Program-made: the position numbers and the translations under genes
Shown: in pieces, positions 1 to 7,697 of the stretch
How positions within the stretch are numbered: the stretch's first letter is position 1
Layout: each line of letters opens with the position of its first letter
The notes under the pieces: generated by a model
Databases searched by the model: none
The model's input: the letters and a program-made list of their open reading frames with translations, nothing else
Told to the model about the DNA's origin: nothing
Source of the DNA: Flavobacteriaceae bacterium
GTDB lineage: Bacteria; Bacteroidota; Bacteroidia; Flavobacteriales; Flavobacteriaceae
Length of the DNA stretch: 7,697 nucleotides
NCBI GenBank assembly: GCA_013214425.1
Contig: JABSPN010000136.1
Location: forward strand, 1-7,697
Direction of reading: 5' to 3'

Positions 1-1
1 A

Positions 2-2965
2 TCGACGATCTACACCAACGACATGGTAGATTATCAAAAAGCACTAGAGTTGTATGATGCGAATCAGTATTTAACTGCTCAATCCTTGTTTGACAAGGTG
101 AGTGATGCAACTAAAAATGACGAAATTAAAGCCAATTGCGCCTATTATATCGCTAACTGTGCTGTTCGTCTTAATCAGAAGAACGCTGACGACCTCATGG
201 AGCGTTTTGTTCATGACTTTCCTACAAGTACCAAACGTAATTCTGCCTACATTGATGTAGCCGATTACTATTTTGAAAATGGAAAGTATTCTTACGCCTT
301 AAAATGGTATGAAAAGGTTGGTGAAAGCGGCTTGTCAAACAATCAAAAAGAAAAATATTATTTCAACAATGGTTATGCTTTGTTTAAAACCAAAAATGGG
401 AAAGCATCTAAGAAATACCTAACTAAAGTTGAAAATTCAGAAAAGTACGGTTCACAAGCGAAATACTATTTGGGGTATATCGAATATCAGGTAGATAATT
501 ATGACAAGGCCAATGATCTTTTTGCTCAAGTGAAAGAAGAGCAAAAGTTTCAGGAGAAATTAGCCTATTTTCAAGCCGATATGAACTTTAAACTAGGGAA
601 GTTTGAAGAGGCGATAGATTTGGCTACACAGCAATTACCATTAGCTCAGGATAGAGAAGAAAGATCTGAGCTAAATAAAATAGTAGGAGAAAGCTATTTT
701 CAGTTAGGAAATTACGATAAAGCATTACCTTTTCTTCAGGAATATAAGGGAAAGAAAGGAAGATGGAGTAATGTAGATTTCTATCAGTTAGGTTACATCT
801 ATTATAAAAGAGGAGAATATATTGCTGCCATTTCTGAATTCAATAAAATTATAGAAGGAGATAACAAAGTAGTTCAAAACGCCTATTATCATTTAGGAGA
901 ATGTTATGTTAAGACCGATAAAAAACAGGAAGCCTTAAATGCTTTTCGTAATGCTGCATACATGAATTATGATGATGTGGTGAAAAAAGATGCCTGGTTG
1001 CAATATGCTAAGATTAGCTACGAGATAGGAAATCCCTACCAAACAGTACCACAGGTGTTATCTACTTATTTAGAAAAGTATCCGGAATCTGAGGCTAAAG
1101 AAGAGATCCAAGGGTTGTTAATCGACTCGTATATTACTTCTAAAAATTATAAGGAAGCCTTAGTACTTTTAGAGAAGAGTAACAGTCAGGCACACAAAGC
1201 GGCTTATCAAAAAGTGGCTTTTTACAGAGCGATAGAGATTTTTAATGAAGGAGATTATCAAGGAGCAATTGTTCATTTTGACAAGTCATTAAAAGAACCT
1301 AAAGATCAAGATTTTGTTGCGCGTTCGGTGTTCTGGAAAGCCGAATCTCAGTACTTGTTAACAGATTACGAGAATGCCTTGACTGGATTCAAAGTGTTTG
1401 CAGATGATCCAGCAAGTGACGGTAAAAAGGAAAAAGAAAATATTGATTATAATTTAGCCTATACCAGTTTTAAGTTAAAACAATATCCAGCAGCGATAAA
1501 CTACTTTAAATCCTATATTGCTAATGTAAAAGATGATCAGGTTAGATTAAATGATGCACATCTAAGATTGGGTGATAGTTATTTTGTGACAAGTGATTAT
1601 TGGAAAGCTATGGAATCGTATAACGATGCGATTAAAATGAATGGAGTAGATGCAGATTATGCACATTTCCAAAAGGCGATTAGCTACGGATATGTTAAGA
1701 AGAATAAAGAGAAAATAGAAGATCTTAAATTATTCCTGAAAAACTATCCAACGTCACCATTTCAAGATGATGCCTTATTCGAATTAGGAAACTCTTATGT
1801 GAAAGAAAACGATAATGCAAAAGCTTTAGAGACTTATGATAAATTAAATTATAATCACCCTAAAAGTTCTTACGTTTCAAGATCATTATTAAGACAAGGT
1901 TCTATTTATTATAACGATGCTAAAAACGAACAAGCATTAAATAAATTTAAGAGAATAGCGTCAGATTATCCAAGTACAGCTGAAGCAAATCAAGCGGTAG
2001 CACAGGCCAGAGAGTTATATGTAGATTTAGGAAGAGTAGAAGAATATTCTGCCTGGGTTAAAGGTTTAGAGTTTGTTGATGTAGACGATGCTGATTTAGA
2101 TAATGCAACTTATGAGTCGGCAGAAAAACAATATCTGGACAATAAAACTTCAGGAGCCATTAAAGGTTTTGAAAATTATACACGTGAATTCCCGAACGGA
2201 TTACATGCTTTACAAGCCAACTTCTACTTGGCACAGCTATACTTTAAAGAAGACAGGAAGTTAGAAACAATAAGGTATTATGAATTTGTTATTAATAAAG
2301 AGCGTAACGAATTTACAGAACAAGCTTTAGCGAGATTATCACAGGTTCATCTGGAAGCTAAAGATTGGCAAAAAGCTATTGATGTACTATTGCGATTAGA
2401 AGTTGAAGCCGACTTCCCTCAAAATGTGATTTATGCCCAATCTAATCTAATGAAAGGATTTTATCAATTAGACAAATACGATCAGGCTGTTGATTATGCT
2501 GGGAAGGTCTTGGGTAATGATAAAATCGACAATAAAATTAAGAGTGATGCTCAGGTTATTATAGCAAGATCAGCGATTAAATTAGATGATTTAGATAAAG
2601 CAAAAGAAGCTTACGCTGAGGTTCAGAAAATTGCCAAAGGGTCACTTGCTGCAGAAGCATTATACTACGATGCTTTCTTTAAAAACAGAGAAGAGCAATT
2701 CGAAAAATCAAATGAAAAAATTCAAAAACTGGTTAAAGATTATTCAGGATACAAATTATATGGAGCTAAAGGCTTAGTGCTAATGGCAAAGAATTTCCAT
2801 GAGCTGGATGATGCTTACCAGGCAACTTATATTTTAGAGAGCGTGATAGAGAACTTTACCGATTACCCAGAGGTGGTTGAAGAAGCAAAACAAGAATTAC
2901 AACGAATTAAGACCGAAGAGTCGAAACGTAATTCTTCAATTGATACTGATGCCATCGAAGATTAA
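2..2965 (+). CDS. Large tetratricopeptide-repeat protein, 5' end outside window (partial)
   Basis: This is an all-helical repeat protein of at least 987 residues. Residues are counted here from the first in-window ATG at 23. TPR-like helix pairs run almost end to end, about 20-24 by eye. Clear examples are residues 222-241 (GESYFQLGNYDKALPFLQEY), 253-276 and 288-311. Several units end in 'YP-S' or 'FP-G' turns (KYPES, NYPTS, DYPST, EFPNG), as in the BamD/CpoB-like TPR subfamily of envelope proteins. The C-terminus is a short, charged, probably disordered tail. The frame stays open from base 2 to the ATG at 23, and the residues before that Met (STIYTND) look like normal protein. The real start, probably with a signal peptide, is therefore upstream. 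A role as a periplasmic or envelope scaffold is inferred from the repeats and from the barrel gene 31 bases downstream. No catalytic motif is visible, and the partner and process are unknown. Confidence 0.9.
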   Translation, partial: STIYTNDMVDYQKALELYDANQYLTAQSLFDKVSDATKNDEIKANCAYYIANCAVRLNQKNADDLMERFVHDFPTSTKRNSAYIDVADYYFENGKYSYALKWYEKVGESGLSNNQKEKYYFNNGYALFKTKNGKASKKYLTKVENSEKYGSQAKYYLGYIEYQVDNYDKANDLFAQVKEEQKFQEKLAYFQADMNFKLGKFEEAIDLATQQLPLAQDREERSELNKIVGESYFQLGNYDKALPFLQEYKGKKGRWSNVDFYQLGYIYYKRGEYIAAISEFNKIIEGDNKVVQNAYYHLGECYVKTDKKQEALNAFRNAAYMNYDDVVKKDAWLQYAKISYEIGNPYQTVPQVLSTYLEKYPESEAKEEIQGLLIDSYITSKNYKEALVLLEKSNSQAHKAAYQKVAFYRAIEIFNEGDYQGAIVHFDKSLKEPKDQDFVARSVFWKAESQYLLTDYENALTGFKVFADDPASDGKKEKENIDYNLAYTSFKLKQYPAAINYFKSYIANVKDDQVRLNDAHLRLGDSYFVTSDYWKAMESYNDAIKMNGVDADYAHFQKAISYGYVKKNKEKIEDLKLFLKNYPTSPFQDDALFELGNSYVKENDNAKALETYDKLNYNHPKSSYVSRSLLRQGSIYYNDAKNEQALNKFKRIASDYPSTAEANQAVAQARELYVDLGRVEEYSAWVKGLEFVDVDDADLDNATYESAEKQYLDNKTSGAIKGFENYTREFPNGLHALQANFYLAQLYFKEDRKLETIRYYEFVINKERNEFTEQALARLSQVHLEAKDWQKAIDVLLRLEVEADFPQNVIYAQSNLMKGFYQLDKYDQAVDYAGKVLGNDKIDNKIKSDAQVIIARSAIKLDDLDKAKEAYAEVQKIAKGSLAAEALYYDAFFKNREEQFEKSNEKIQKLVKDYSGYKLYGAKGLVLMAKNFHELDDAYQATYILESVIENFTDYPEVVEEAKQELQRIKTEESKRNSSIDTDAIED

Positions 2966-2996
2966 AAACCTACTTATTAACAGTTAAAAATTAATT

Positions 2997-4712
2997 ATGC
3001 AAAAGCAGTTTAAGTATATAGTTGTAAGTGTTTTTATGGTATTAATAAGTAACATCATTACAGCTCAAGAAGACGAAACAATAGGTACAGAAGTCGTAGT
3101 TGTTAAGCCCTATACACCTACTATTTCTGATGCCTTTAAAGTGAAAGACAATCCGTCTATCGATGACGATTCCACGCTAGTGAAACAGGAATTAGAATAT
3201 CAAATAAATTCTATTCCAGTAGCGTCAACGTTTACACCAGCAAAAGGAAAAGCAGCTGGAGTAGAAAAAGCAGAACCTGTGACTTTGTTTGATAACTATG
3301 CCTCATTTGCGGCAGGAAATTATACCTCAATATTAGCAGAGTTGTATACAAACCTTAAGATTAATAATACTGATACATTTAATGCGAATATCACGCATCA
3401 TTCTTCTCAAGGAGGAATCGATACGGTGTTGTTAGATGATAAGTTTTATAATACCGATTTAAACTTAGGTTTTACCAGAAAGGATAGAGATTATTCCTTC
3501 GGAATAGATGCTGGGTTTACGCATCAAAACTATAACTGGTATGGTTCGACTCAAGCATTAACAGATGAGGAGAGAATGAATATAGATGCTTCACATACAT
3601 TTCTTACAGGAAGAATTGGTGGAAGCTACACTATGGAAGATTCCTTTTTTAAAGGTGTTAATTTAAATTACATCCGTTTCTGGGATGATTACGATTCAGC
3701 GGAAAATCGTGTAATCCTTTCACCAACATTTGAGTTCCCTGTTAATGAGCAGAATATTATGTTAACAGGTATTGTAGATTATCTTGGTGGAAGTTTTGAG
3801 AGAAATTACTTTACAAACGACGCCATTAACTACGGAATACTAAAAACCGGAGTACAGCCGAGTTTGCAAATATTAAAAGACGATTTAACAGTAAGCTTTG
3901 GAGCACTTTTCGTGTATGCATCTAATACTGAAATCAGCGATAGTGAGTTCTATATTTATCCAAAGATTAATGCGTCCTATAGATTGGTTGAAGAGATCAT
4001 GACAGTTTATGGTGGGGTTGAAGGAGATTTAAATCAGAATTCATATCATGATTTAGCTCAGCAGAACTTGTTCGTATCTCCAACCTTGGGTCTTATTCCA
4101 ACTCACAATCAATATGATGTATTTTTAGGGTTAAAAGGTAAGTTTACGAATACAATCAGTTACAATGTCAAAGGATCGTATAGAAATGATGAAAACAGAG
4201 CTTTGTTTGTGTTGAATCCAGTAAATGATGTCTTAACTTCAGAAGAAAATTATCAAAAAGCCAGTTCCTTTGGAGTGGTGTATGATGATGTAACAACTTT
4301 TGGCTTTTCAGGAGAATTAAATGTCGATGTTTCAAGTAAGGCCAGAGTTGGTGTTAGAGGAAATTATTTTAGTTATTCAACCGACACTCAGGATAAGGCA
4401 TGGCATTTACCAGAATTAAGAGCCTCTGTATTTGGTGATTTTAAATTTTCTGACAAATGGTATGGAGGAGTTAATATTTTCTTCACAGGAGAAAGAGATG
4501 CGTTTATTGATAACGCTCTGGGAAGAACAGAAGTTACCTTAGATGCCTTCTTCGACGCCAATATACATGTTGGGTATAGAATTACAGATCGATTATCGGC
4601 ATTCGCGAGGTTAAACAATATTGCGAGTCAGGATTATCAACCTTGGGTGAGTTATCCAGTTCAAACCTTCCAGTTTTTAGGTGGACTAAACTACAAGTTT
4701 GATTTTAAATAA
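2997..4712 (+). CDS. Outer-membrane beta-barrel protein, TonB-dependent-receptor-like, without plug
   Basis: The protein has 571 residues. Residues 1-23 form a Sec signal peptide: a basic start, a hydrophobic stretch IVVSVFMVLI, and likely cleavage after ITA before QEDE. The mature N-terminus (about 24-90) is a low-complexity periplasmic segment containing KPYTPTISDAFKV (37-49). From about residue 95 onward, alternating polar/aromatic beta strands and Asn/Asp/Gly-rich turns continue to the end. The last 55 residues, with GYRITDRLSAFARLNNI, then Y-x-x-W-x-x-Y-P-x-Q, and a final strand ending YKFDFK, closely resemble the C-terminal barrel strands of TonB-dependent receptors. No plug domain of about 120 residues precedes the barrel, and the length is well below the 700-1000 residues usual for receptors. 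The start codon is the first ATG and gives a complete signal peptide. The gene is probably co-transcribed with the TPR gene 31 bases upstream and ends before a strong terminator. A ligand cannot be inferred; it could be a porin-like channel or an assembly factor. Confidence 0.85.
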   Translation: MQKQFKYIVVSVFMVLISNIITAQEDETIGTEVVVVKPYTPTISDAFKVKDNPSIDDDSTLVKQELEYQINSIPVASTFTPAKGKAAGVEKAEPVTLFDNYASFAAGNYTSILAELYTNLKINNTDTFNANITHHSSQGGIDTVLLDDKFYNTDLNLGFTRKDRDYSFGIDAGFTHQNYNWYGSTQALTDEERMNIDASHTFLTGRIGGSYTMEDSFFKGVNLNYIRFWDDYDSAENRVILSPTFEFPVNEQNIMLTGIVDYLGGSFERNYFTNDAINYGILKTGVQPSLQILKDDLTVSFGALFVYASNTEISDSEFYIYPKINASYRLVEEIMTVYGGVEGDLNQNSYHDLAQQNLFVSPTLGLIPTHNQYDVFLGLKGKFTNTISYNVKGSYRNDENRALFVLNPVNDVLTSEENYQKASSFGVVYDDVTTFGFSGELNVDVSSKARVGVRGNYFSYSTDTQDKAWHLPELRASVFGDFKFSDKWYGGVNIFFTGERDAFIDNALGRTEVTLDAFFDANIHVGYRITDRLSAFARLNNIASQDYQPWVSYPVQTFQFLGGLNYKFDFK

Positions 4713-4734
4713 TTAAAGCACACTAGATGATATT

Positions 4735-4764
4735 AAGTCGCTTTTTTTAAAAAGCGACTTTTTT
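4735..4764 (+). terminator. Rho-independent terminator after the TPR/barrel operon
   Basis: AAGTCGC (4735-4741) pairs perfectly with GCGACTT (4754-4760). The stem extends with T/A pairs (4742-4746 with 4749-4753) around a tiny loop, and the 3' arm runs straight into a T tract (4759-4764, continuing as ATTTTA). It lies 22 bases after the barrel stop codon, so it should end the operon and separate it from the hydrolase gene. The A and T runs flanking the GC core are symmetric enough that it could also work on the opposite strand, but no gene enters from that side within the window. Confidence 0.88.
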
Positions 4765-4795
4765 ATTTTATGTATATTTAAAGCAAAAATCAGAA

Positions 4796-6413
4796 ATGAA
4801 AAAAATCCTATTCTTTTCCATTTTAATAGCATTGGTTTCTTGTCAAAAAAAGGAACCAGCAGATGTCTTAGTTTACAATGCGAATGTCTACACAGTTGAT
4901 GGTCGTTTTAGTAAAGCTGAAGCGATAGCGATAAAAGACGGTAAATTCCTAGAAATCGGAACAACCCAAGAATTAAAATCAAAATATTCAGCTAACGATG
5001 AGGTGAATGCTGAAGGAAATACGGTGCTTCCGGGATTGATAGATGCGCATTGTCATTTTTACAATTTAGGATTGGCCCAAAACAGAGTTGATTTAATGGG
5101 AACCAGAAGTCTTTCTGAAGTCTTGTTGAAAGTAAAAGAGTTTCAAGATGCTCGTAAAACAAGCTTTGTTATTGGGAGGTTGGGATCAAAATGATTGGCA
5201 GTTTAAAGATTTTCCTACCAACAAGGAATTGAATAATATGTTTCCTGATGTGCCCGTTGCTTTAACAAGAGTTGACGGTCATGCAATGCTGGTAAATAAT
5301 AAGGCCTTGGAATTAGCAGGTATTACTGCTGAAACTGAAGTTGAAGGTGGTGAAATCGTTAAAGTAGATGGAGAGTTAACAGGTTTGTTAATTGACAACC
5401 CAATGGAGCTGGTTGAAGCAAAATTTCCAGAACCAACTAAAAAAGAAAAGATTAGAGCGTTAAAAGAGGCTCAGGAAATATGTGCAAAACTAGGATTAAC
5501 CTCTGTTAGTGATGCTGGGTTGAGTAAAGATGTGATAGAGTTAATTCAGGAGCTGCAGGAAAAGGGGGAATTAGACATGCGTATTTACGCAATGTTAACC
5601 AATAATCAGGAAAACTTTGATCATTATTTGTCCAACGGAATTGTTAAAACAGAGCGCTTAAATGTAAGATCTTTTAAAATCTACGCAGATGGAGCTTTAG
5701 GATCAAGAGGAGCAGCTCTAAAAGCGCCTTATTCAGATGATCACGATCATTATGGAGCTATGATCATAGACTTAGATGATTTTGAATCTAAAGCAGAGCA
5801 AATAGCGAATTCGGATTTTCAAATGAATACACATGCTATTGGAGATTCAGCCAATGCTTTTGTGTTAAGAGTCTACAATGAGAAACTTAAAGGTAAGCCT
5901 AATAGAAGATGGAGAGTAGAACATGCTCAGGTGATGGATAAAATAGATTTTGAGATGTTTAATGAAAATATCATTCCTTCCATCCAGCCCACGCACGCAA
6001 CAAGTGATATGTATTGGGCGGCAGATCGAGTAGGGCCTAAAAGAATTACAGGGGCTTATGCCTACAAAACACTGCTTGAGAAATCAGGCAGGGTGGCTTT
6101 GGGGACAGACTTCCCTGTTGAAAAAGTAAATCCGATGCATACTTTTTATGCAGCTGTAGCCAGAAAAGATTTAAACCATTATCCACCAACAGGGTTTCTG
6201 ACTCATCAGGCTTTATCAAGAGAAGATACTTTAAAAGGGATGACAATATGGGCAGCCTATTCTAATTTTGAAGAAGAAGAAAAGGGAAGCATCGAGCCAG
6301 GAAAATTTGCGGATTTTATCATCATAGATCAGGACATCATGACTGTCGATATTAAAAAAGTGCCAGATACTAAAGTGATCGGCACTTACATAAACGGAAA
6401 AAGTATCGAATAA
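4796..6413 (+). pseudogene. YtcJ-type amidohydrolase (amidohydrolase family 3), lipoprotein, frameshifted
   Basis: This is one hydrolase gene in two frames. The 5' part (from ATG 4796) runs to a TGA at 5192-5194; the 3' part continues in the next frame from 5178 to the stop at 6411-6413. Joined, they give about 539 residues, the usual family length. Residues 1-16 are a lipoprotein signal (lipobox LVSC, Cys16), so the product should be membrane-anchored. Family features follow in order: a small beta domain (22-80), H85-x-H87 in GLIDAHCHF, GWDQND after the break, K295 in KIYADGALGSRGA, H347 in NTHAIGD, H377 in VEHAQ, D439 in GTDFP, and the C-terminal GSIEPGKFADF segment. The metal-binding set is complete, so decay has not gone beyond one lesion. 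The family cleaves amide-type bonds (for example N-substituted formamides), but the substrate here is unknown. Alternatives are a sequencing error or ribosomal frameshifting. The gene lies 31 bases after the operon terminator, so it is likely transcribed separately. Confidence 0.85.
5174..5183 (+). other. Frameshift site inside the amidohydrolase gene
   Basis: The sequence reads ATT GGG AGG TTG GGA TCA AAA TGA in the upstream frame, giving IGRLGSK and a stop. In the downstream frame GGT TGG GAT CAA AAT GAT gives GWDQND, the expected family continuation. Inserting two bases (GGG AGA GGT TGG GAT) restores IGRGWDQ, matching the usual G-R-G-W-D pattern. Loss of one AG unit from an AGAG repeat is therefore the simplest explanation. 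A +1 slip at GGG-A would instead give IGGWDQ. Confidence 0.8.
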
Positions 6414-6446
6414 AACCTCCTTCATTCTAGTAAAACTTTCAAAAAG

Positions 6447-6488
6447 AAAGAATTAATCGAGATTGCATCAATTATTCTTTATTTTTTT
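6447..6488 (+). terminator. Possible weak intrinsic terminator after the amidohydrolase
   Basis: AAAGAAT (6447-6453) pairs with ATTCTTT (6474-6480). After a one-base bulge the stem adds AAT/ATT, and a small inner GAT-TGC-ATC hairpin lies at the tip. A run of seven T (6482-6488) follows after one A. The stem is almost all A/T, so it would be weak. Its position, 33 bases after the hydrolase stop and followed by a T tract, is what favours a terminator. Confidence 0.4.
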
Positions 6489-6521
6489 GTTTAAAAATCA
6501 TTTTTTTATTTTAAAATGTAG

Positions 6522-6545
6522 TTAAAATAGATTTATGTATTTTAA
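6522..6545. promoter_or_regulatory. A/T inverted repeat overlapping a possible -7 element upstream of asnB
   Basis: TTAAAATA (6522-6529) and TATTTTAA (6538-6545) form a perfect 8-base inverted repeat with an 8-base spacer. Its right edge is 48 bases before the asnB ATG. TAGATTTA (6528-6535) inside it differs by one base from the Bacteroidota -7 consensus TAnnTTTG, but no TTG is found at the matching -33 distance. It could be an operator over a promoter. In DNA this A/T-rich, chance is a serious alternative. Confidence 0.25.
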
Positions 6546-6593
6546 TTAATAATACTAAAGCTAATATTTGCTGAGTAATTAAAAGTTGAGATT

Positions 6594-7697
6594 ATGTGCG
6601 GAATATTAGCAGCTATTGGTAAGGGGATTGATTATGATGCGGTAAAACAGGCATCAAAGAAAATGACTCATCGAGGGCCAGACGAAAGTGATACGGTTAT
6701 TACTTCATCAGGGCATCTTTTAAGTCATGAACGTTTAGCGATTATCGATTTGAATTCAGGTAGACAGCCTATTCAAGGTTCAGATGTGGCTTTTATGGTT
6801 CATAATGGTGAAATCTATAACCATAAAGAGCTTAGGGGTACACTATTGGAAGACTGTGAGTTTAAGACCATGTCAGATTCTGAAGTGATTGTACATCTAT
6901 ATGAGAAGTATAAATATGATTTTTTAGACTTGTTAGATGGAGTTTTTGCCTTTGTAGTGGTTAATGAAGACGATTTTATAGCCGCTAGAGATCCGATTGG
7001 AGTCAAGCCTTTATACTTCGGAAATGATGCAGGAGGGCGCCTGTATTTCGCTTCAGAAATGAAAGTGATTAGTGAACTATGTGAGACATTCGAGGCATTT
7101 CCTCCTGGGCATTATTTTACTCCTGAAACTGGTTTTGTGCAATATTACAAACCAATATGGTTTGAGAAGGGGGCAGCTATTCAGTCATTGCAGTTATATA
7201 AAATTCGAGAATCATTGATAAAAGCTACAGAGAAAAGATTGGCGTCTGATGTTCCCTTGGGGGTATTGCTTTCAGGCGGATTAGATTCTTCTTTAACCTC
7301 TTCTATTGCTGCAAAATTACTGAAAGAAAAAGGAGAAAAATTACGCTCTTTTTCAATTGGTTTAGATGCCAATGCTCCCGATTTAAAAGCGGCAAGATCA
7401 GTAGCAGATTTTTTAGGAACTGAGCATCACGAAATATATTTTTCAATAGAGGAGGGAATCGCGGCAATAGGTAAATTAATCTGGCATCTCGAAACCTACG
7501 ATGTAACGTCAATAAGAGCCAGTACTCCTATGTATTTAATGAGTAAGTCAATAACAGACTTAGGTGTTAAAGTAGTGCTGTCTGGAGAAGGAGCCGATGA
7601 GATTTTTGGGGGGTATCTGTACTTTAGAAATGCACCTTCAGATCAAGCTTTTCAGAAAGAAACAATTGATCGCGTAAAGAAGATATCTACTGCAGAT
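6594..7697 (+). CDS. asnB: Asparagine synthase B, glutamine-hydrolysing (3' end outside window)
   Basis: AsnB makes asparagine from aspartate, ATP and glutamine in the cytoplasm; its N-terminal domain releases ammonia from glutamine and its C-terminal domain forms and aminates beta-aspartyl-AMP. The frame is open for 368 codons to the window edge, out of about 550 expected. The start is fixed by MCG: Cys2 becomes the N-terminal nucleophile after Met removal. Glutaminase residues are present: R47 in HERLAIID, N71-G72-E73 in HNGEIYNH and D95 in SDSE. The ATP-binding loop SGGLDSS is at 227-233. HLETYDV (298-304), RASTPMYLMS (308-317) and SGEGADEIFGGY (from 330) match E. coli AsnB almost residue for residue, as I recall that sequence. 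The stretch after the ATP loop is shorter than in E. coli. The gene is probably transcribed from its own promoter in the 180-base gap upstream. No frameshift or missing catalytic residue is seen in the visible part. Confidence 0.97.
   Translation, partial: MCGILAAIGKGIDYDAVKQASKKMTHRGPDESDTVITSSGHLLSHERLAIIDLNSGRQPIQGSDVAFMVHNGEIYNHKELRGTLLEDCEFKTMSDSEVIVHLYEKYKYDFLDLLDGVFAFVVVNEDDFIAARDPIGVKPLYFGNDAGGRLYFASEMKVISELCETFEAFPPGHYFTPETGFVQYYKPIWFEKGAAIQSLQLYKIRESLIKATEKRLASDVPLGVLLSGGLDSSLTSSIAAKLLKEKGEKLRSFSIGLDANAPDLKAARSVADFLGTEHHEIYFSIEEGIAAIGKLIWHLETYDVTSIRASTPMYLMSKSITDLGVKVVLSGEGADEIFGGYLYFRNAPSDQAFQKETIDRVKKISTAD

Noticed and set aside
4388..4618. Minus-strand open frame of 76 residues inside the barrel gene
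   Set aside because: It lies wholly inside a well-supported + strand gene, has no recognisable motif, and reads as a shadow frame.
4773..4780. TATATTTA as a -7 promoter element for the hydrolase
   Set aside because: It is one base off TAnnTTTG but has no TTG at the -33 distance; the upstream region is occupied by the terminator hairpin. It is too weak to list as a feature.
5148..5177. ATG at 5148 as an independent start for the second half of the hydrolase
   Set aside because: The residues from this ATG up to the junction (MLVKQALLL) do not match the family, while the other frame over the same bases (ARKTSFVIG) does. A protein starting here would also lack the H-x-H metal ligands.
6046..6425. 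Two minus-strand open frames over the 3' end of the hydrolase
   Set aside because: Both are antisense to conserved hydrolase motifs (GTDFP, the C-terminal GSIEPGKFADF segment), and their translations show no protein-like pattern.
6436..6450. CTTTC-AAAAA-GAAAG hairpin after the hydrolase
   Set aside because: A five-pair A/T-rich stem with no T tract directly after it. The overlapping longer hairpin at 6447-6480 is the better terminator candidate.
6815..7512. Three minus-strand open frames inside asnB
   Set aside because: They overlap the conserved glutaminase and ATP-loop regions of asnB, have low-complexity translations, and overlap one another.

Overview
The window looks like chromosomal DNA of a flavobacterium (Bacteroidota, probably a Flavobacteriaceae member). 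It is AT-rich, its start codons lack strong Shine-Dalgarno sequences and follow A/T-rich leaders, and the protein types are typical of that group: a giant periplasmic TPR protein paired with an outer-membrane beta-barrel, a lipoprotein-type amidohydrolase, and an AsnB. All recognisable genes lie on the + strand. I see no tRNA, rRNA, CRISPR array, insertion sequence or phage gene.

Layout. (1) Positions 2-2965 hold a very large tetratricopeptide-repeat protein whose true start lies before the window. (2) Only 31 bases later, 2997-4712 encodes an outer-membrane beta-barrel protein resembling the barrel half of a TonB-dependent receptor but with no plug domain. These two genes look like one operon, closed by a strong intrinsic terminator at 4735-4764. 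(3) Positions 4796-6413 hold a YtcJ-type (amidohydrolase family 3) metal-dependent hydrolase with a lipoprotein signal peptide. Its frame breaks near 5177, best explained by loss of two bases in an AG repeat, so it is annotated as a frameshifted gene. (4) After a 180-base A/T-rich gap with a possible weak terminator and an inverted repeat, asnB (glutamine-dependent asparagine synthetase) starts at 6594 and runs off the window end.

How the genes work together. The TPR protein and the barrel probably act together in the cell envelope; the substrate or process cannot be read from the sequence. The hydrolase and asnB appear to be independent transcription units, with no visible metabolic link to each other or to the first pair. 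The items most worth a second look are the TPR/plugless-barrel pair, with its conserved-looking periplasmic N-terminal motif, and the frameshift in the hydrolase. I do not see a clearly new defence or mobile system here.
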